A DNA stretch of 64,000 nucleotides, taken from the NCBI GenBank assembly GCA_947494675.1, contig CANLVP010000001.1:1426001-1490000 (forward strand), given 5' to 3'. A model generated the notes under the pieces. It saw only the letters and a program-made list of their open reading frames with translations, made no database searches and was not told the origin of the DNA. Shown here piece by piece: positions 44,808-52,740 of the stretch (position 1 is the first letter of the stretch; each line of letters begins with the position of its first letter). Origin of the DNA: an uncultured Paracoccaceae bacterium (lineage in GTDB: Bacteria > Pseudomonadota > Alphaproteobacteria > Rhodobacterales > Rhodobacteraceae). The translations under genes and the position numbers were made by a program.

Positions 44808-46076
44808 TCAGAAGCTAAAGTCGCCCGCGTCGAGTGCGTTGGCGCTGAACCCTTCCAGCCGGATTGTATTGTCACCCACTGTTATGATCGCATCGCCGTT
44901 GTCTTGGCTGAGGTGATTGTTCTGCAAGTCGTTGAAGTTGCGGATCGCGGCCACGGCGCTGAGGTCAATCTTTTCAGCATTGTTGTCGCTGAAGTCGAGG
45001 ATGCGATCATGACCAAAGCCGCCACGGAAAACAAAGACATCATTGGCACCGTCGCCTGACAGCACATCGTCGCCGCGATCGCCGAAGATGCGGTCAACGC
45101 CGCTGCCGCCCTTGATGTTGTCATCATCGCGACCGCCGCGCAGTAGGTCGTTGCCGTCGTCGCCACGGAGCACGTCGTTGCCCTTCTTGCCCAAAATACT
45201 GTCGTTGCCGTTGTCGCCGCGCAGGGTGTCATCGCCTGATCCGCCGCGCATGTCGTCATTGCCGCCTCCGCCGCTCAGGTTGTCGTCGCCATCGCCGCCG
45301 GTCATGAAATCTGCGCCTGCGCCACCGCTCGCGGTTTCAGCTTGGTTGCCGCCGCGAAAGATGTCGTTGTCGTTGCCCATAGCGATCGTGCCGGAGACAG
45401 TGCCACCACCGCGGGCGTCGTAGATATCCTCACCTGCCGCAAAGAAAACGCTGCCGATCACGGTTCCCGTGTTGAAAAAGTGCAGAACGGCTGAAAACGA
45501 GGGGTCAAAGCCCAGGCTGTTGTTGTCGGCGAAGCTATTACCTGCGTTCAGGACCGCAATCGTGCCACCAGTCGTCGGATTGACGTCGGCGAGGATCGTG
45601 CCGTCGTTGCGCAGCGTCTGGTTACCAGCGCCGTTGAGCGTGACTGCGGCTGCAAAGGGAAAGCTGGTGTCGGTGCCATCACGGTTGGACCCACCCTGCA
45701 CAAGTCCGGTGCTGGTGATCGTCACATTTGCATCGTTGCCGAACGCGTAAATGCCACTGTCGCCGCCATAGACGTAGCCGGCAACTGTTACGGCGCTGGA
45801 CGCGCCGGTTATCACGATGCCTTCGTCTACGCCGTGCACGGAACCGGTCTGGGTGATGATGACTTCGTCATCGGCGTTTGTTGATATGCCGTCATTCGTA
45901 GCGCCATCAGCGCTGCCAACGGTCCCGGCGACGGTGAGTTTGCCCGCGTTGTTGCCCGAGAACCCGATGGCGGCAGACGAGCTTCCCAACACGGTCGCTG
46001 AGGTGGTCACGATGTGATGATCGGCGTCGCTGATGGTGATGGTGGCGTTGTTGGTTCCGTTGATGAATTGGGGCAT
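44808..46076 (-). CDS. RTX (hemolysin-type calcium-binding) repeat protein
   Basis: A 422-residue protein. Residues about 255-360 hold at least ten consecutive RTX nonapeptides of the GGxGxDxUx type (such as GGDGDDNLS, GGSGDDTLR, GDNGNDSIL, GDRGDDVLS), which bind Ca2+ and fold after secretion. The N-terminal half has short Asn/Gly-rich parallel-beta-like turns (SSAVTVAGYVYGGDSGIYAFG). The C-terminus ends DAGDFSF, like type I secretion signals. No cognate hlyB/hlyD lies nearby. AAGGAG precedes ATG 46076; a TTATAC hexamer and a GTAAAAAATTTTAC inverted repeat lie in the 272-bp divergent gap shared with the next gene. Confidence 0.88.
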   Translation of the reverse strand: MPQFINGTNNATITISDADHHIVTTSATVLGSSSAAIGFSGNNAGKLTVAGTVGSADGATNDGISTNADDEVIITQTGSVHGVDEGIVITGASSAVTVAGYVYGGDSGIYAFGNDANVTITSTGLVQGGSNRDGTDTSFPFAAAVTLNGAGNQTLRNDGTILADVNPTTGGTIAVLNAGNSFADNNSLGFDPSFSAVLHFFNTGTVIGSVFFAAGEDIYDARGGGTVSGTIAMGNDNDIFRGGNQAETASGGAGADFMTGGDGDDNLSGGGGNDDMRGGSGDDTLRGDNGNDSILGKKGNDVLRGDDGNDLLRGGRDDDNIKGGSGVDRIFGDRGDDVLSGDGANDVFVFRGGFGHDRILDFSDNNAEKIDLSAVAAIRNFNDLQNNHLSQDNGDAIITVGDNTIRLEGFSANALDAGDFSF

Positions 46077-46348
46077 TTGGCTAACTCCTTGGTGTATAAA
46101 GTAAAAAATTTTACGGACGGCATATTGCGCAATTTTGCCGCCGTTTTGATGCCAAAGGTTAACGCGATTTGGGCGTTGCGCCTATTCCGGTGATCCTGAC
46201 CTTTTGGGTGTCAGGTGGCCGCATCGCCCCGCATGGCGCGCACGCTAGGGGCTGACACGGCGCTGATATCGCATATCGGTGCCACCTGCCCCTAGCTTTC
46301 CTGTGTCCGCCTCGGCACTCTACCCGGGAGCAAGGACAGGAGACTGCG

Positions 46349-47548
46349 ATGACCACCTTTTACGACGATCTGGAGACCCGGACTGCACAGGCCAGGGAGG
46401 CTGCGCGGACCGCGGCCCTGTTGGAGCAGATCAAACGGGTGGAGGACGCAGCGCGGTCTTGTCTGGCAGGCGGGGATCAGGTCGCTGCCCTTGGCGATCT
46501 GCCCCGCCTGTCGGTGCTGCGCAAGAGCCAGTTGGTGGCATGGCAGGCCGAAGACCCGCCCTTTGGTGGCATCCCGGTGCAGAACATCAGCCACATCTTT
46601 CAAAGCCCCGGACCGATCTATGAACCGGGCGGCAATAGCCACGATTGGTGGCGGTTTGGCCGGTTTCTGCATGCGTGCGGGATTGGTAAGGGCGACGTGG
46701 TGCAGAACTGCTTTGGTTATCATCTGACGCCTGCGGGCACGATGTTTGAAAACGGTGCGCGGGCCGTCGGCGCGGCGGTGCTGCCTGCGGGGACGGGCCA
46801 GACAGAGCTTCAGGTGCAGGCGGCCAAGGCGGCGGGTGTGACGGCCTATGCGGGCACGCCGGATTACCTGAAGGTGATCCTGGAAAAGGCCGATGAGATG
46901 GGTGTGACCCTTGGGATCACCAAGGCCGCGGTATCGGGTGGCGCGCTGTTTCCCAGTTTGCGCGATTGGTATGCGGCGCGGGGGATCACCTGTCTGCAAT
47001 GTTACGCCACTGCCGATCTGGGCATGATCGCCTATGAGACGATGCCGGGCGAAGGGATGATCTTGGATGAAAGTGTGATCGTTGAGATTGTCACGCCGGG
47101 CACCGGTGATCCGGTGGCACCCGGCGAGGTGGGCGAGGTTGTCGTGACCAGTTTGAACCCCGATTATCCGCTGATCCGCTTTGCCACCGGCGACATGAGT
47201 GCCGTGATGGCAGGCGACAGCCCGTGCGGGCGCACCAACACCCGGATCAAGGGTTGGATGGGGCGAGCCGATCAGACCACCAAGATCAAGGGCATGTTTG
47301 TGCGGCCCGAACAGGTCGCAGCCCTTGTGGCCAAAACAAGTGCCGACCGCGCCCGTGTGATTGCCGACCGCGAAGGCGAAGGCGACACGATGGCGGTGCA
47401 CTTTGAAGGGGAAAACCTTGACGCAGCGGCCCTTGCGGCGGCGGTCAAGGATGTCCTGAAATTGCGGGGCGATGTTGAGATTGCGGCGCCCGGAACTTTG
47501 CCGCGCGATGGCCTCGTGATTGAGGATCGCCGAACCTACGAGACCTAA
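46349..47548 (+). CDS. Phenylacetate-CoA ligase-like (PaaK family) protein with altered P-loop
   Basis: A 399-residue adenylate-forming protein; PaaK proteins are about 435. Recognisable pieces are FGYHLTPAGTMFENGARAVGAAVLP, AVSGGALFPSLRDWYAARGI, QCYATADLGMIAYE, and RFATGDMSAV, with GRADQTTKIKGMFVRPEQV as the C-terminal lid. The usual ATP loop (SSGTTGxPT) is replaced by FQSPGPIYEPGGNS (about 85-98). It lies 1.6 kb after the LivF-like gene, separated by the opposed RTX gene, and such ligases often accompany LIV-type importers. AGGAGACTGCG precedes ATG 46349. Confidence 0.82.
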   Translation: MTTFYDDLETRTAQAREAARTAALLEQIKRVEDAARSCLAGGDQVAALGDLPRLSVLRKSQLVAWQAEDPPFGGIPVQNISHIFQSPGPIYEPGGNSHDWWRFGRFLHACGIGKGDVVQNCFGYHLTPAGTMFENGARAVGAAVLPAGTGQTELQVQAAKAAGVTAYAGTPDYLKVILEKADEMGVTLGITKAAVSGGALFPSLRDWYAARGITCLQCYATADLGMIAYETMPGEGMILDESVIVEIVTPGTGDPVAPGEVGEVVVTSLNPDYPLIRFATGDMSAVMAGDSPCGRTNTRIKGWMGRADQTTKIKGMFVRPEQVAALVAKTSADRARVIADREGEGDTMAVHFEGENLDAAALAAAVKDVLKLRGDVEIAAPGTLPRDGLVIEDRRTYET

Positions 47549-47567
47549 ACCAAGAAGGGGTGCCACT

Positions 47568-49223
47568 ATGCGCCGATTGCTACTGACGACATGCCTGACA
47601 CTGGGGTTGAGCCCTGCGATGGCGGATGATGCGGCCTTGCTGTTGGGGATTGAGCGATATGAATTGCTTGACCGGGTGGCGCAGGGAACCTTGGCCACGC
47701 GGTCGGGGGCAGCGCTTGAGGCGGCAGGCTTTGCGGTTTTTGCCGGGGCCAATTCCGACAAGGACGCGATGCGGACCCTGACGGAAGGATTCCAGTCAGA
47801 AGTGTCAGGCGCGGATCGTTTGGTGGTGTCGCTCTCGGGGCGTTTTGCCAATGACGGCACGCGGTCGTGGCTGATGGCCAGCAACATCGCCTCGCCGCGT
47901 CTGTTCCGGGTGGCGGATCGGTCGATTGCGGTCGAAGCGGTGCTGCAGTTGCTGGCGCAAGCGCCGGGGCAGGCCGTGCTGTTTTTGGGCGAAGATGCGG
48001 GTGACGATGAGACCTATGACGGGCCATTGGTCGCCGGACTTGCCCCGCTGGACATCCCGCAGGGTGTCACGGTGATCCGTGGGCGGCCCGCGACGATTGC
48101 GGAGCTGATGGAGGACACGGTTGCGGTTCCCGGCCAAGACATTTTGCGGCAGGCGCGGCGGACGCGTGGTGTGCGGATCGAAGGGTTTCAGCCGACATCC
48201 ATCGTGATGACGACCGAACAGGCCATCGTCGAGACCCCGAACCAAACCATCGGTGGCGGCACCAATCGCGTGCTGGATGACACCGCGTGGCGTGAGGCCG
48301 TGGAGCAAGACAGCGCGCAGGGCTTTCTGGCCTATATCGCGCGCTTCCCCCGGGGGCGGCATCTGGAAGAAGCTCGTGAGAAGTTGGACGAAATCCGGTC
48401 AGAACCAAATCGCGCTGCACGTTTGGCCGAAGAATCGCTTGAGCTGAGCAGACAAGCGCGGCGCGCGATCCAACGAGATTTGAATGTGCTGGATTACAAC
48501 ACGCGCGGCATCGACGGCATCTTTGGCAGCGGGACCCGGCAGGCCATCACCAATTGGCAGCAGCAGAACGGCCTGAGCCAGACGGGGTATCTGAATGCCA
48601 ACCAGATCGTGCGTCTGGACGGGCAGGCAAGCCGCCGCGCAGCAGAGCTTGAGGCAGAGGCCGAGCGCCAACGCGCCGCCGAAGAACGTCGCGACCGGGC
48701 GTTTTGGGAAGAAACCGGCTCTCGTGGAAATGCCGCAGGGTATCGCGCCTATCTGGAGCGCTATCCCGATGGGGTATTCTCGGCCCAAGCGACGCAGCGG
48801 TTAAACGAAATTCAGGAACGAAACCGCGCTGCTGCACAAGCTGAAGAGCGGACGGCGTGGGATACGGCGCGCGAAAAGGATGCGCGCAATGCCTACCTTG
48901 TCTATATCGATCGCTACCCGAACGGGCGGTTCGTGGATGAGGCCCGCGCGCGGATCAGGGCGTTGGAGCAAGATAATTCCAACGCGGCAGCACAGCAGCA
49001 GGCGCAGGCGGTTGAGGAGCAGTTGGGGCTTGATCCAATTACCCTGCGCTTGATCGAGGCGAAGTTGCAGCAGCTTGGGTTAGAACCCGGTCAGGTCGAT
49101 GGGCGTATCAACAACCAGACCCGCCGCGCGATCCGGCGTTATCAGCGGGATCGGGACATTGAGCGGACGGGCTATCTGAACCAAGCGACAGTATCACGCC
49201 TGTTGCGTGATGCCTTCCGTTAA
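47568..49223 (+). CDS. Caspase-like (p20) pseudo-enzyme with peptidoglycan-binding modules
   Basis: A 551-residue protein with signal peptide MRRLLLTTCLTLGLSPAMA. Residues about 20-190 follow the bacterial caspase p20 pattern (ALLLGIERYE..., ADRLVVSLSG...WLMASNIA), but the GHG catalytic His is SGR and the catalytic Cys block is GEDAGDD, so it is likely inactive. Then come a peptidoglycan-binding domain (RDLNVLDYNTRGIDGIFGSGTRQAITNWQ, about 305-335), EAR-rich coiled and TPR-like repeats, and a C-terminal second peptidoglycan-binding domain (LQQLGLEPGQVDGRINNQTRRAIRRYQ). Periplasmic. ATG 47568 chosen for the signal peptide. Confidence 0.75.
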   Translation: MRRLLLTTCLTLGLSPAMADDAALLLGIERYELLDRVAQGTLATRSGAALEAAGFAVFAGANSDKDAMRTLTEGFQSEVSGADRLVVSLSGRFANDGTRSWLMASNIASPRLFRVADRSIAVEAVLQLLAQAPGQAVLFLGEDAGDDETYDGPLVAGLAPLDIPQGVTVIRGRPATIAELMEDTVAVPGQDILRQARRTRGVRIEGFQPTSIVMTTEQAIVETPNQTIGGGTNRVLDDTAWREAVEQDSAQGFLAYIARFPRGRHLEEAREKLDEIRSEPNRAARLAEESLELSRQARRAIQRDLNVLDYNTRGIDGIFGSGTRQAITNWQQQNGLSQTGYLNANQIVRLDGQASRRAAELEAEAERQRAAEERRDRAFWEETGSRGNAAGYRAYLERYPDGVFSAQATQRLNEIQERNRAAAQAEERTAWDTAREKDARNAYLVYIDRYPNGRFVDEARARIRALEQDNSNAAAQQQAQAVEEQLGLDPITLRLIEAKLQQLGLEPGQVDGRINNQTRRAIRRYQRDRDIERTGYLNQATVSRLLRDAFR

Positions 49224-49680
49224 GGTTCTGACACTCAGCGCCGCGCCAGAGACCCATGGCGCGGTTGCTGACATTTTGCGCCAGACGTGGCCCGGCTACT
49301 ACGGACCAGATGGCCCCGGTGATGCGGCGGCGGATGTCGCGGCCCGCAGTGGTGGGGCAGGTCCGCCGGTTGGGTTTGTTGCAATGGGGCCTGCGCCCAT
49401 TGGGACGGTCACAGTGAATACCGCTAGCTTTGGCGTGAGTGATGCGGGCGAAGGGCCATGGCTGATGGGGCTTGCGGTTGTGCCAGAGGCCCGGAACGCG
49501 GGCGTTGGCAGCGCCTTGGTTGCCGCTGCCGAGGATCACGCACGCCAGATGCGCGCGTCTTGTATTTACAGCACCACGCGAAGTGCCGCGGGCCTGCTAC
49601 AGCGGCGCGGTTGGGCCGAGCAACGCGATGTTACCGACCGGGACGGCGTGGTTTGGCAGGTCTATCGCAAGGTGCTGTAG
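49210..49680 (+). CDS. GNAT family N-acetyltransferase
   Basis: A 156-residue acetyltransferase with motif A LAVVPEARNAGVGSALVAAAEDHAR, containing the R-N-A-G-V-G-S acetyl-CoA loop, and a C-terminal STTRSAAGLLQRRGWAEQ B motif. The acceptor is unknown. ATG 49210 overlaps the end of the caspase-like gene by 14 bp, so the two are coupled. The fold is shorter at the N-terminus than usual but complete. Confidence 0.85.
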   Translation: MPSVKVLTLSAAPETHGAVADILRQTWPGYYGPDGPGDAAADVAARSGGAGPPVGFVAMGPAPIGTVTVNTASFGVSDAGEGPWLMGLAVVPEARNAGVGSALVAAAEDHARQMRASCIYSTTRSAAGLLQRRGWAEQRDVTDRDGVVWQVYRKVL

Positions 49681-49681
49681 A

Positions 49682-50899
49682 TCAGGGTGCGGGCACGTAG
49701 CGTTCCATCAACAACCGCACGGTGCCACTACCAGAGCCAAGTTGTTTGACCGCGAGCAGGAACCCTCCACCAGAAACGCGGGCGGCGATCATGCTGTCGA
49801 GACCACCACCGGCGTCGTCGTTGAGCTCAATCTGGCGGCCTAGATCGTCATAGAGCGCGATCCATGGGTCAACGCCATCGCCTGCGCCAATCGCCTCGAT
49901 CAGCACAAGGCCGGGGGCCGAGACGTCAAAGCTGAACCATGTGGCGTTGCTGGTGACGAGTTCGTCACGGCGCAGACGGGCGTCGAGCGTGCCAAGGTCG
50001 ATGATGGCGACGGTGCCGTCCATGGGTGGTGCAGCCTCGCCGCTGGCATAAAGTGCGGCGATGGCGGCTTGCGGGTCAAAGACCGAGACGCCCACGTCGA
50101 TGGGCACGTCGCCGTCATCAAGGGCAGCAACCTGCAGGCAGTAGTCGCCTGCTGGCAGGCCGCCTTCGAAATCAAGCTGGCTGTTGAGCCCGTCATAGTC
50201 GTCGTTTTCGCCGAGCACGTTATCATTGGCGTCGCGCAGGGTGATCACCGGGTCAGCGGTTTCGTTTGCCGCGGTGATGGTGATCGGGGTTTCTGCGGCG
50301 AGGGTGAAGCCCCAGAACGGTGTCGCGTTGGCGCTGGCCGATCCGGTCAGGGGGCCGTCCAAAGTGCCAAGGCTGGGCCCGTCCACGCAGCCACCCGCCA
50401 CGTCTGCGGCGTCTGGTTCGGTGGTTGGGGTGGCTGAGACGCCTTCGGTCAGCGCCTCTTGTTCAGCACGGCCAATCCGCACGAAGGCGGTCATGGGCGA
50501 TCCGTCGTAGCTGGCCATGGACACGCAATAGGTGCCCGCCTCGAGCAACAGATCAGCGCGAGCCGCGCCGTTGCCACCCGAATCGTCATCAGAGACCACG
50601 ATATTGCCGTCCGCATCCAGCAGATCGAAAGCTGGATCGCCATTGCCGCGGCCAGCGGCCTCTACCCGGACATCAGCGGGTGCCGAAAGCGAGAAGAGCG
50701 AGATATGTTTGTTTCCGGACAGGACCAGCGCCATTTGTTCGCGGTAATTATCGGCGGTGGCGATGTCAGATGCGGCCTCTGACCCGCCGATCCATGTGCC
50801 GTCGGACCCGGCGCCGCCGCAGATGTCTTGCGCCTGTGCGCCGCCTGCAATCAGGGCAAACGTGCTGGCGATGAGGGTGGGATATGATGGGCGAAACAT
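49682..50899 (-). CDS. Exported protein with PPC-like beta-sandwich domains
   Basis: A 405-residue secreted protein with signal peptide MFRPSYPTLIASTFALIAGGAQA. Three repeated beta-sandwich segments recall the bacterial pre-peptidase C-terminal (PPC) domain: DVRVEAAGRGNGDPAFDLLDADGNIVVSDDDSGGN, then ITITAANETADPVITLRDANDNVLGENDDY, then VLIEAIGAGDGVDPWIALYDDLGRQIELNDDAG. Asp/Gly-rich loops suggest Ca2+ binding. PPC domains usually follow proteases; no protease domain is here, so it may be a structural or binding protein. Confidence 0.72.
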   Translation of the reverse strand: MFRPSYPTLIASTFALIAGGAQAQDICGGAGSDGTWIGGSEAASDIATADNYREQMALVLSGNKHISLFSLSAPADVRVEAAGRGNGDPAFDLLDADGNIVVSDDDSGGNGAARADLLLEAGTYCVSMASYDGSPMTAFVRIGRAEQEALTEGVSATPTTEPDAADVAGGCVDGPSLGTLDGPLTGSASANATPFWGFTLAAETPITITAANETADPVITLRDANDNVLGENDDYDGLNSQLDFEGGLPAGDYCLQVAALDDGDVPIDVGVSVFDPQAAIAALYASGEAAPPMDGTVAIIDLGTLDARLRRDELVTSNATWFSFDVSAPGLVLIEAIGAGDGVDPWIALYDDLGRQIELNDDAGGGLDSMIAARVSGGGFLLAVKQLGSGSGTVRLLMERYVPAP

Positions 50900-50992
50900 G
50901 GCGCGACCTCTTGGACGTTACTGCATTTGTGTCAGCCTAGGCCGAAATGCCGCGCCAATCCACCCGGCGGTTCAGCAGGAATTGCGCAAAAG

Positions 50993-51025
50993 AAAAGGCC
51001 GCGCCCTTTGCGGGGCACGGCCTTT
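50993..51025 (-). terminator. Bidirectional-type terminator between rpmJ and the PPC gene
   Basis: On the minus strand AAAGGCCGTGCCC-cgcaaa-GGGCGCGGCCTTT is followed by TCTTTT. It ends the rpmJ transcript. Confidence 0.75.
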
Positions 51026-51044
51026 GATCTGATGTCGCTGCGGT

Positions 51045-51170
51045 TTAGCCTTGGCGGGCTTTGAACCGGCGCTGCGTCTTGTTGATCACATAGACGCGGC
51101 CCTTGCGGCGCACGATGCGGCAATCGCGGTGGCGCTGCTTGAGCGAGCGGAGGGAGTTGCGAACCTTCAT
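51045..51170 (-). CDS. rpmJ: 50S ribosomal protein bL36
   Basis: A 41-residue ribosomal protein, [20 protein letters not shown] then [21 protein letters not shown]. It is of the zinc-independent ('C-minus') type with a single Cys, as in other alphaproteobacteria; the four-ligand zinc motif of the C-plus type is missing. It binds 23S rRNA near the peptidyl-transferase periphery. The gene is monocistronic with a strong terminator and is read away from the tRNA-Val gene on the same strand. The start follows GGAAGCAACCC. Confidence 0.95.
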   Translation of the reverse strand: MKVRNSLRSLKQRHRDCRIVRRKGRVYVINKTQRRFKARQG

Positions 51171-51248
51171 GGGTTGCTTCCTTATCTCTGTCGCGGCGCG
51201 CGGATTGCGCCGAAGTTGCGTTTTGGGCCCCTTGGGACCCGCGAAATC

Positions 51249-51323
51249 TGGTGGACGATACTGGGATCGAACCAGTGACCCCTTCGATGTCAACGAAGTG
51301 CTCTACCGCTGAGCTAATCATCC
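51249..51323 (-). tRNA. tRNA-Val (anticodon GAC)
   Basis: Minus strand, 75 nt including encoded CCA. Acceptor 5' strand GGATGAT pairs with ATCGTCC (one G-U); D-arm TAGCTCAGCGGTAGAGC; anticodon arm CTTCG-TTGACAT-CGAAG, anticodon GAC for valine; T-arm ACTGG-TTCGATC-CCAGT. All expected invariant bases are present. Confidence 0.95.
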
Positions 51324-51475
51324 ATGCCTTAAGCGAATCGGCGTCCCATAACGAAATAGGACGCGGGTTGAGCCGCGTCGGTCAGGTGGGTCTATAAAAG
51401 GATCGTGTCAGGGGATCAAGGGCTTTTGGTATTGTCGCAAAACACGCTAGGTTAGTTGCAGGAAGGGCGATAATT

Positions 51476-52339
51476 ATGCGCCATATGGCATTTGAACTGA
51501 CACGTCCCAAGGACCGCACGACAAGTGTTGTCTTTGCCTCGCCCCATAGTGGGCGGGACTATCCGGCGTCGTTCATGGCCCGCGCGCAATTGGACGAGAG
51601 AGAGATTCGGTCTTCCGAAGATGCCTATGTGGATCAGTTGTTTGATGCAGCCCCCGATCATGGGGCGCCGTTTTTAACGGCACAGGCGCCCCGGGCCTAT
51701 GTGGACCTGAACCGCGCGCCCGAGGAATTGGACCCTGCGTTGATCGAAGGTGTGCGGCGGTTGTCGCATAACCCGCGCGTGGCCAGTGGGTTGGGTGTGA
51801 TCCCACGGGTGGTCAGCAATGGGCGGCAGATCTATCGGGGCAAGATCACGCTGGAACAGGCGCATGGGCGGATCACGCAATACTGGCGGCCTTATCACGA
51901 CCAGTTGCAGACCTTGCTGGACGAAAGCCGCAATGCCTTTGGCGAGGCGGTGCTGGTGGATTGCCATTCGATGCCGCATGAGGCGTTGGATAACGTTGGT
52001 GCGGCGGGTGCGGCGCGACCTGATGTTGTGTTGGGCGATCGGTTTGGCGCGGCGGCTGCGGGCAACATCGTGGAACAGATCGAAGCGGCATTTGCCAGTG
52101 CGGGGCTGCGCGTTGCGCGCAACATGCCCTTTGCCGGGGCCTACATCACGCAGCACTATGGCCGCCCGTCGCGGCAACAGCACGCGGTCCAGATCGAAGT
52201 GGATCGCGCGCTCTATATGAACGAGCGGACGCTGCTGCCCAACGGCAACTTTGCCGCGTTTCGGCAGCTTTTGACCGGTGTCATTGCCGAAATCGCCGAG
52301 ATTGGCCGGGTGACACCGCGCCGCGTCGCTGCCGAGTAG
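51476..52339 (+). CDS. N-formylglutamate amidohydrolase family protein
   Basis: A 287-residue member of the FGase family, which hydrolyses N-formyl-L-glutamate in histidine degradation. VFASPHSGRDYP (about 19-30) and VLVDCHSMPHEA carry the HxG/H metal-binding-type residues; YVDLNRAPEEL and HYGRPSRQQHAVQIEVDRALYMNE are conserved. No hut genes are nearby, so other acylated amino acids are possible. AGGAAGGG precedes ATG 51476. It is the first plus-strand gene after the tRNA. Confidence 0.85.
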   Translation: MRHMAFELTRPKDRTTSVVFASPHSGRDYPASFMARAQLDEREIRSSEDAYVDQLFDAAPDHGAPFLTAQAPRAYVDLNRAPEELDPALIEGVRRLSHNPRVASGLGVIPRVVSNGRQIYRGKITLEQAHGRITQYWRPYHDQLQTLLDESRNAFGEAVLVDCHSMPHEALDNVGAAGAARPDVVLGDRFGAAAAGNIVEQIEAAFASAGLRVARNMPFAGAYITQHYGRPSRQQHAVQIEVDRALYMNERTLLPNGNFAAFRQLLTGVIAEIAEIGRVTPRRVAAE

Positions 52340-52358
52340 GGTGGGCAATCTGCCCACC
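52340..52358. terminator. Convergent-gene terminator
   Basis: GGTGGGCA-atc-TGCCCACC, followed by TTCTTT on the plus strand. It lies between the amidohydrolase stop and the convergent DUF1330 stop and probably serves both. Confidence 0.65.
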
Positions 52359-52362
52359 TTCT

Positions 52363-52644
52363 TTAGCCCAGAACAACGATGTCCGATTGCCCCGCGCCAC
52401 GCCGCAGGGCGTGAATGTCGGCAAGGGTCGGATCATTGATCCAATTCTGTGCCGACTCTGTGTCGGGGAAGGTCAGCACGGCGACGGTGTCATGCAGTGC
52501 GGGCGCGCCGTCTATCGCAGTGAGGTCGCGGCTGGCACCGGCGACCGCACCGCCATGTTTGGCAAGCGCTTCGCCCGCGACGTCACGGTAGGCTGCAAAC
52601 TTTTCAAGATCGGTGATCGTGAGATGTGCAATGGCGTAGGTCAT
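52363..52644 (-). CDS. DUF1330 domain protein
   Basis: A 93-residue small alpha-beta (dimeric ferredoxin-like) protein: MTYAIAHLTITDLEKFAAYRDVAGEALAKHGG, then TVAVLTFPDTESAQNWINDP and RRGAGQSDIVVLG at the end. All these are DUF1330 marks; the function is unknown. AAAGGACACATC precedes ATG 52644. It stands divergent from a LysR gene across 96 bp with a LysR-type dyad, so that regulator may control it. Confidence 0.85.
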   Translation of the reverse strand: MTYAIAHLTITDLEKFAAYRDVAGEALAKHGGAVAGASRDLTAIDGAPALHDTVAVLTFPDTESAQNWINDPTLADIHALRRGAGQSDIVVLG

Positions 52645-52710
52645 GATGTGTCCTTTGATTTGTGATGCCCCAGAGGTAGGCAGGCAGCGCACTTGCGTAA
52701 ACGCGTGTCT

Positions 52711-52729
52711 TTGCATCAAGCATATGCAA
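52711..52729. promoter_or_regulatory. LysR-type operator between DUF1330 and lysR genes
   Basis: TTGCAT-caagcat-ATGCAA is a perfect 6-bp-arm inverted repeat with a 7-bp spacer, the T-N11-A type expected of a LysR regulator. It lies 12-30 bp upstream of the LysR start codon. Confidence 0.55.
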
Positions 52730-52740
52730 TAATGCATGCC

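Noticed and set aside
46159-46356. 65-codon minus-strand frame in the RTX/PaaK gap
   Set aside because: No ribosome-binding site and composition like non-coding DNA.
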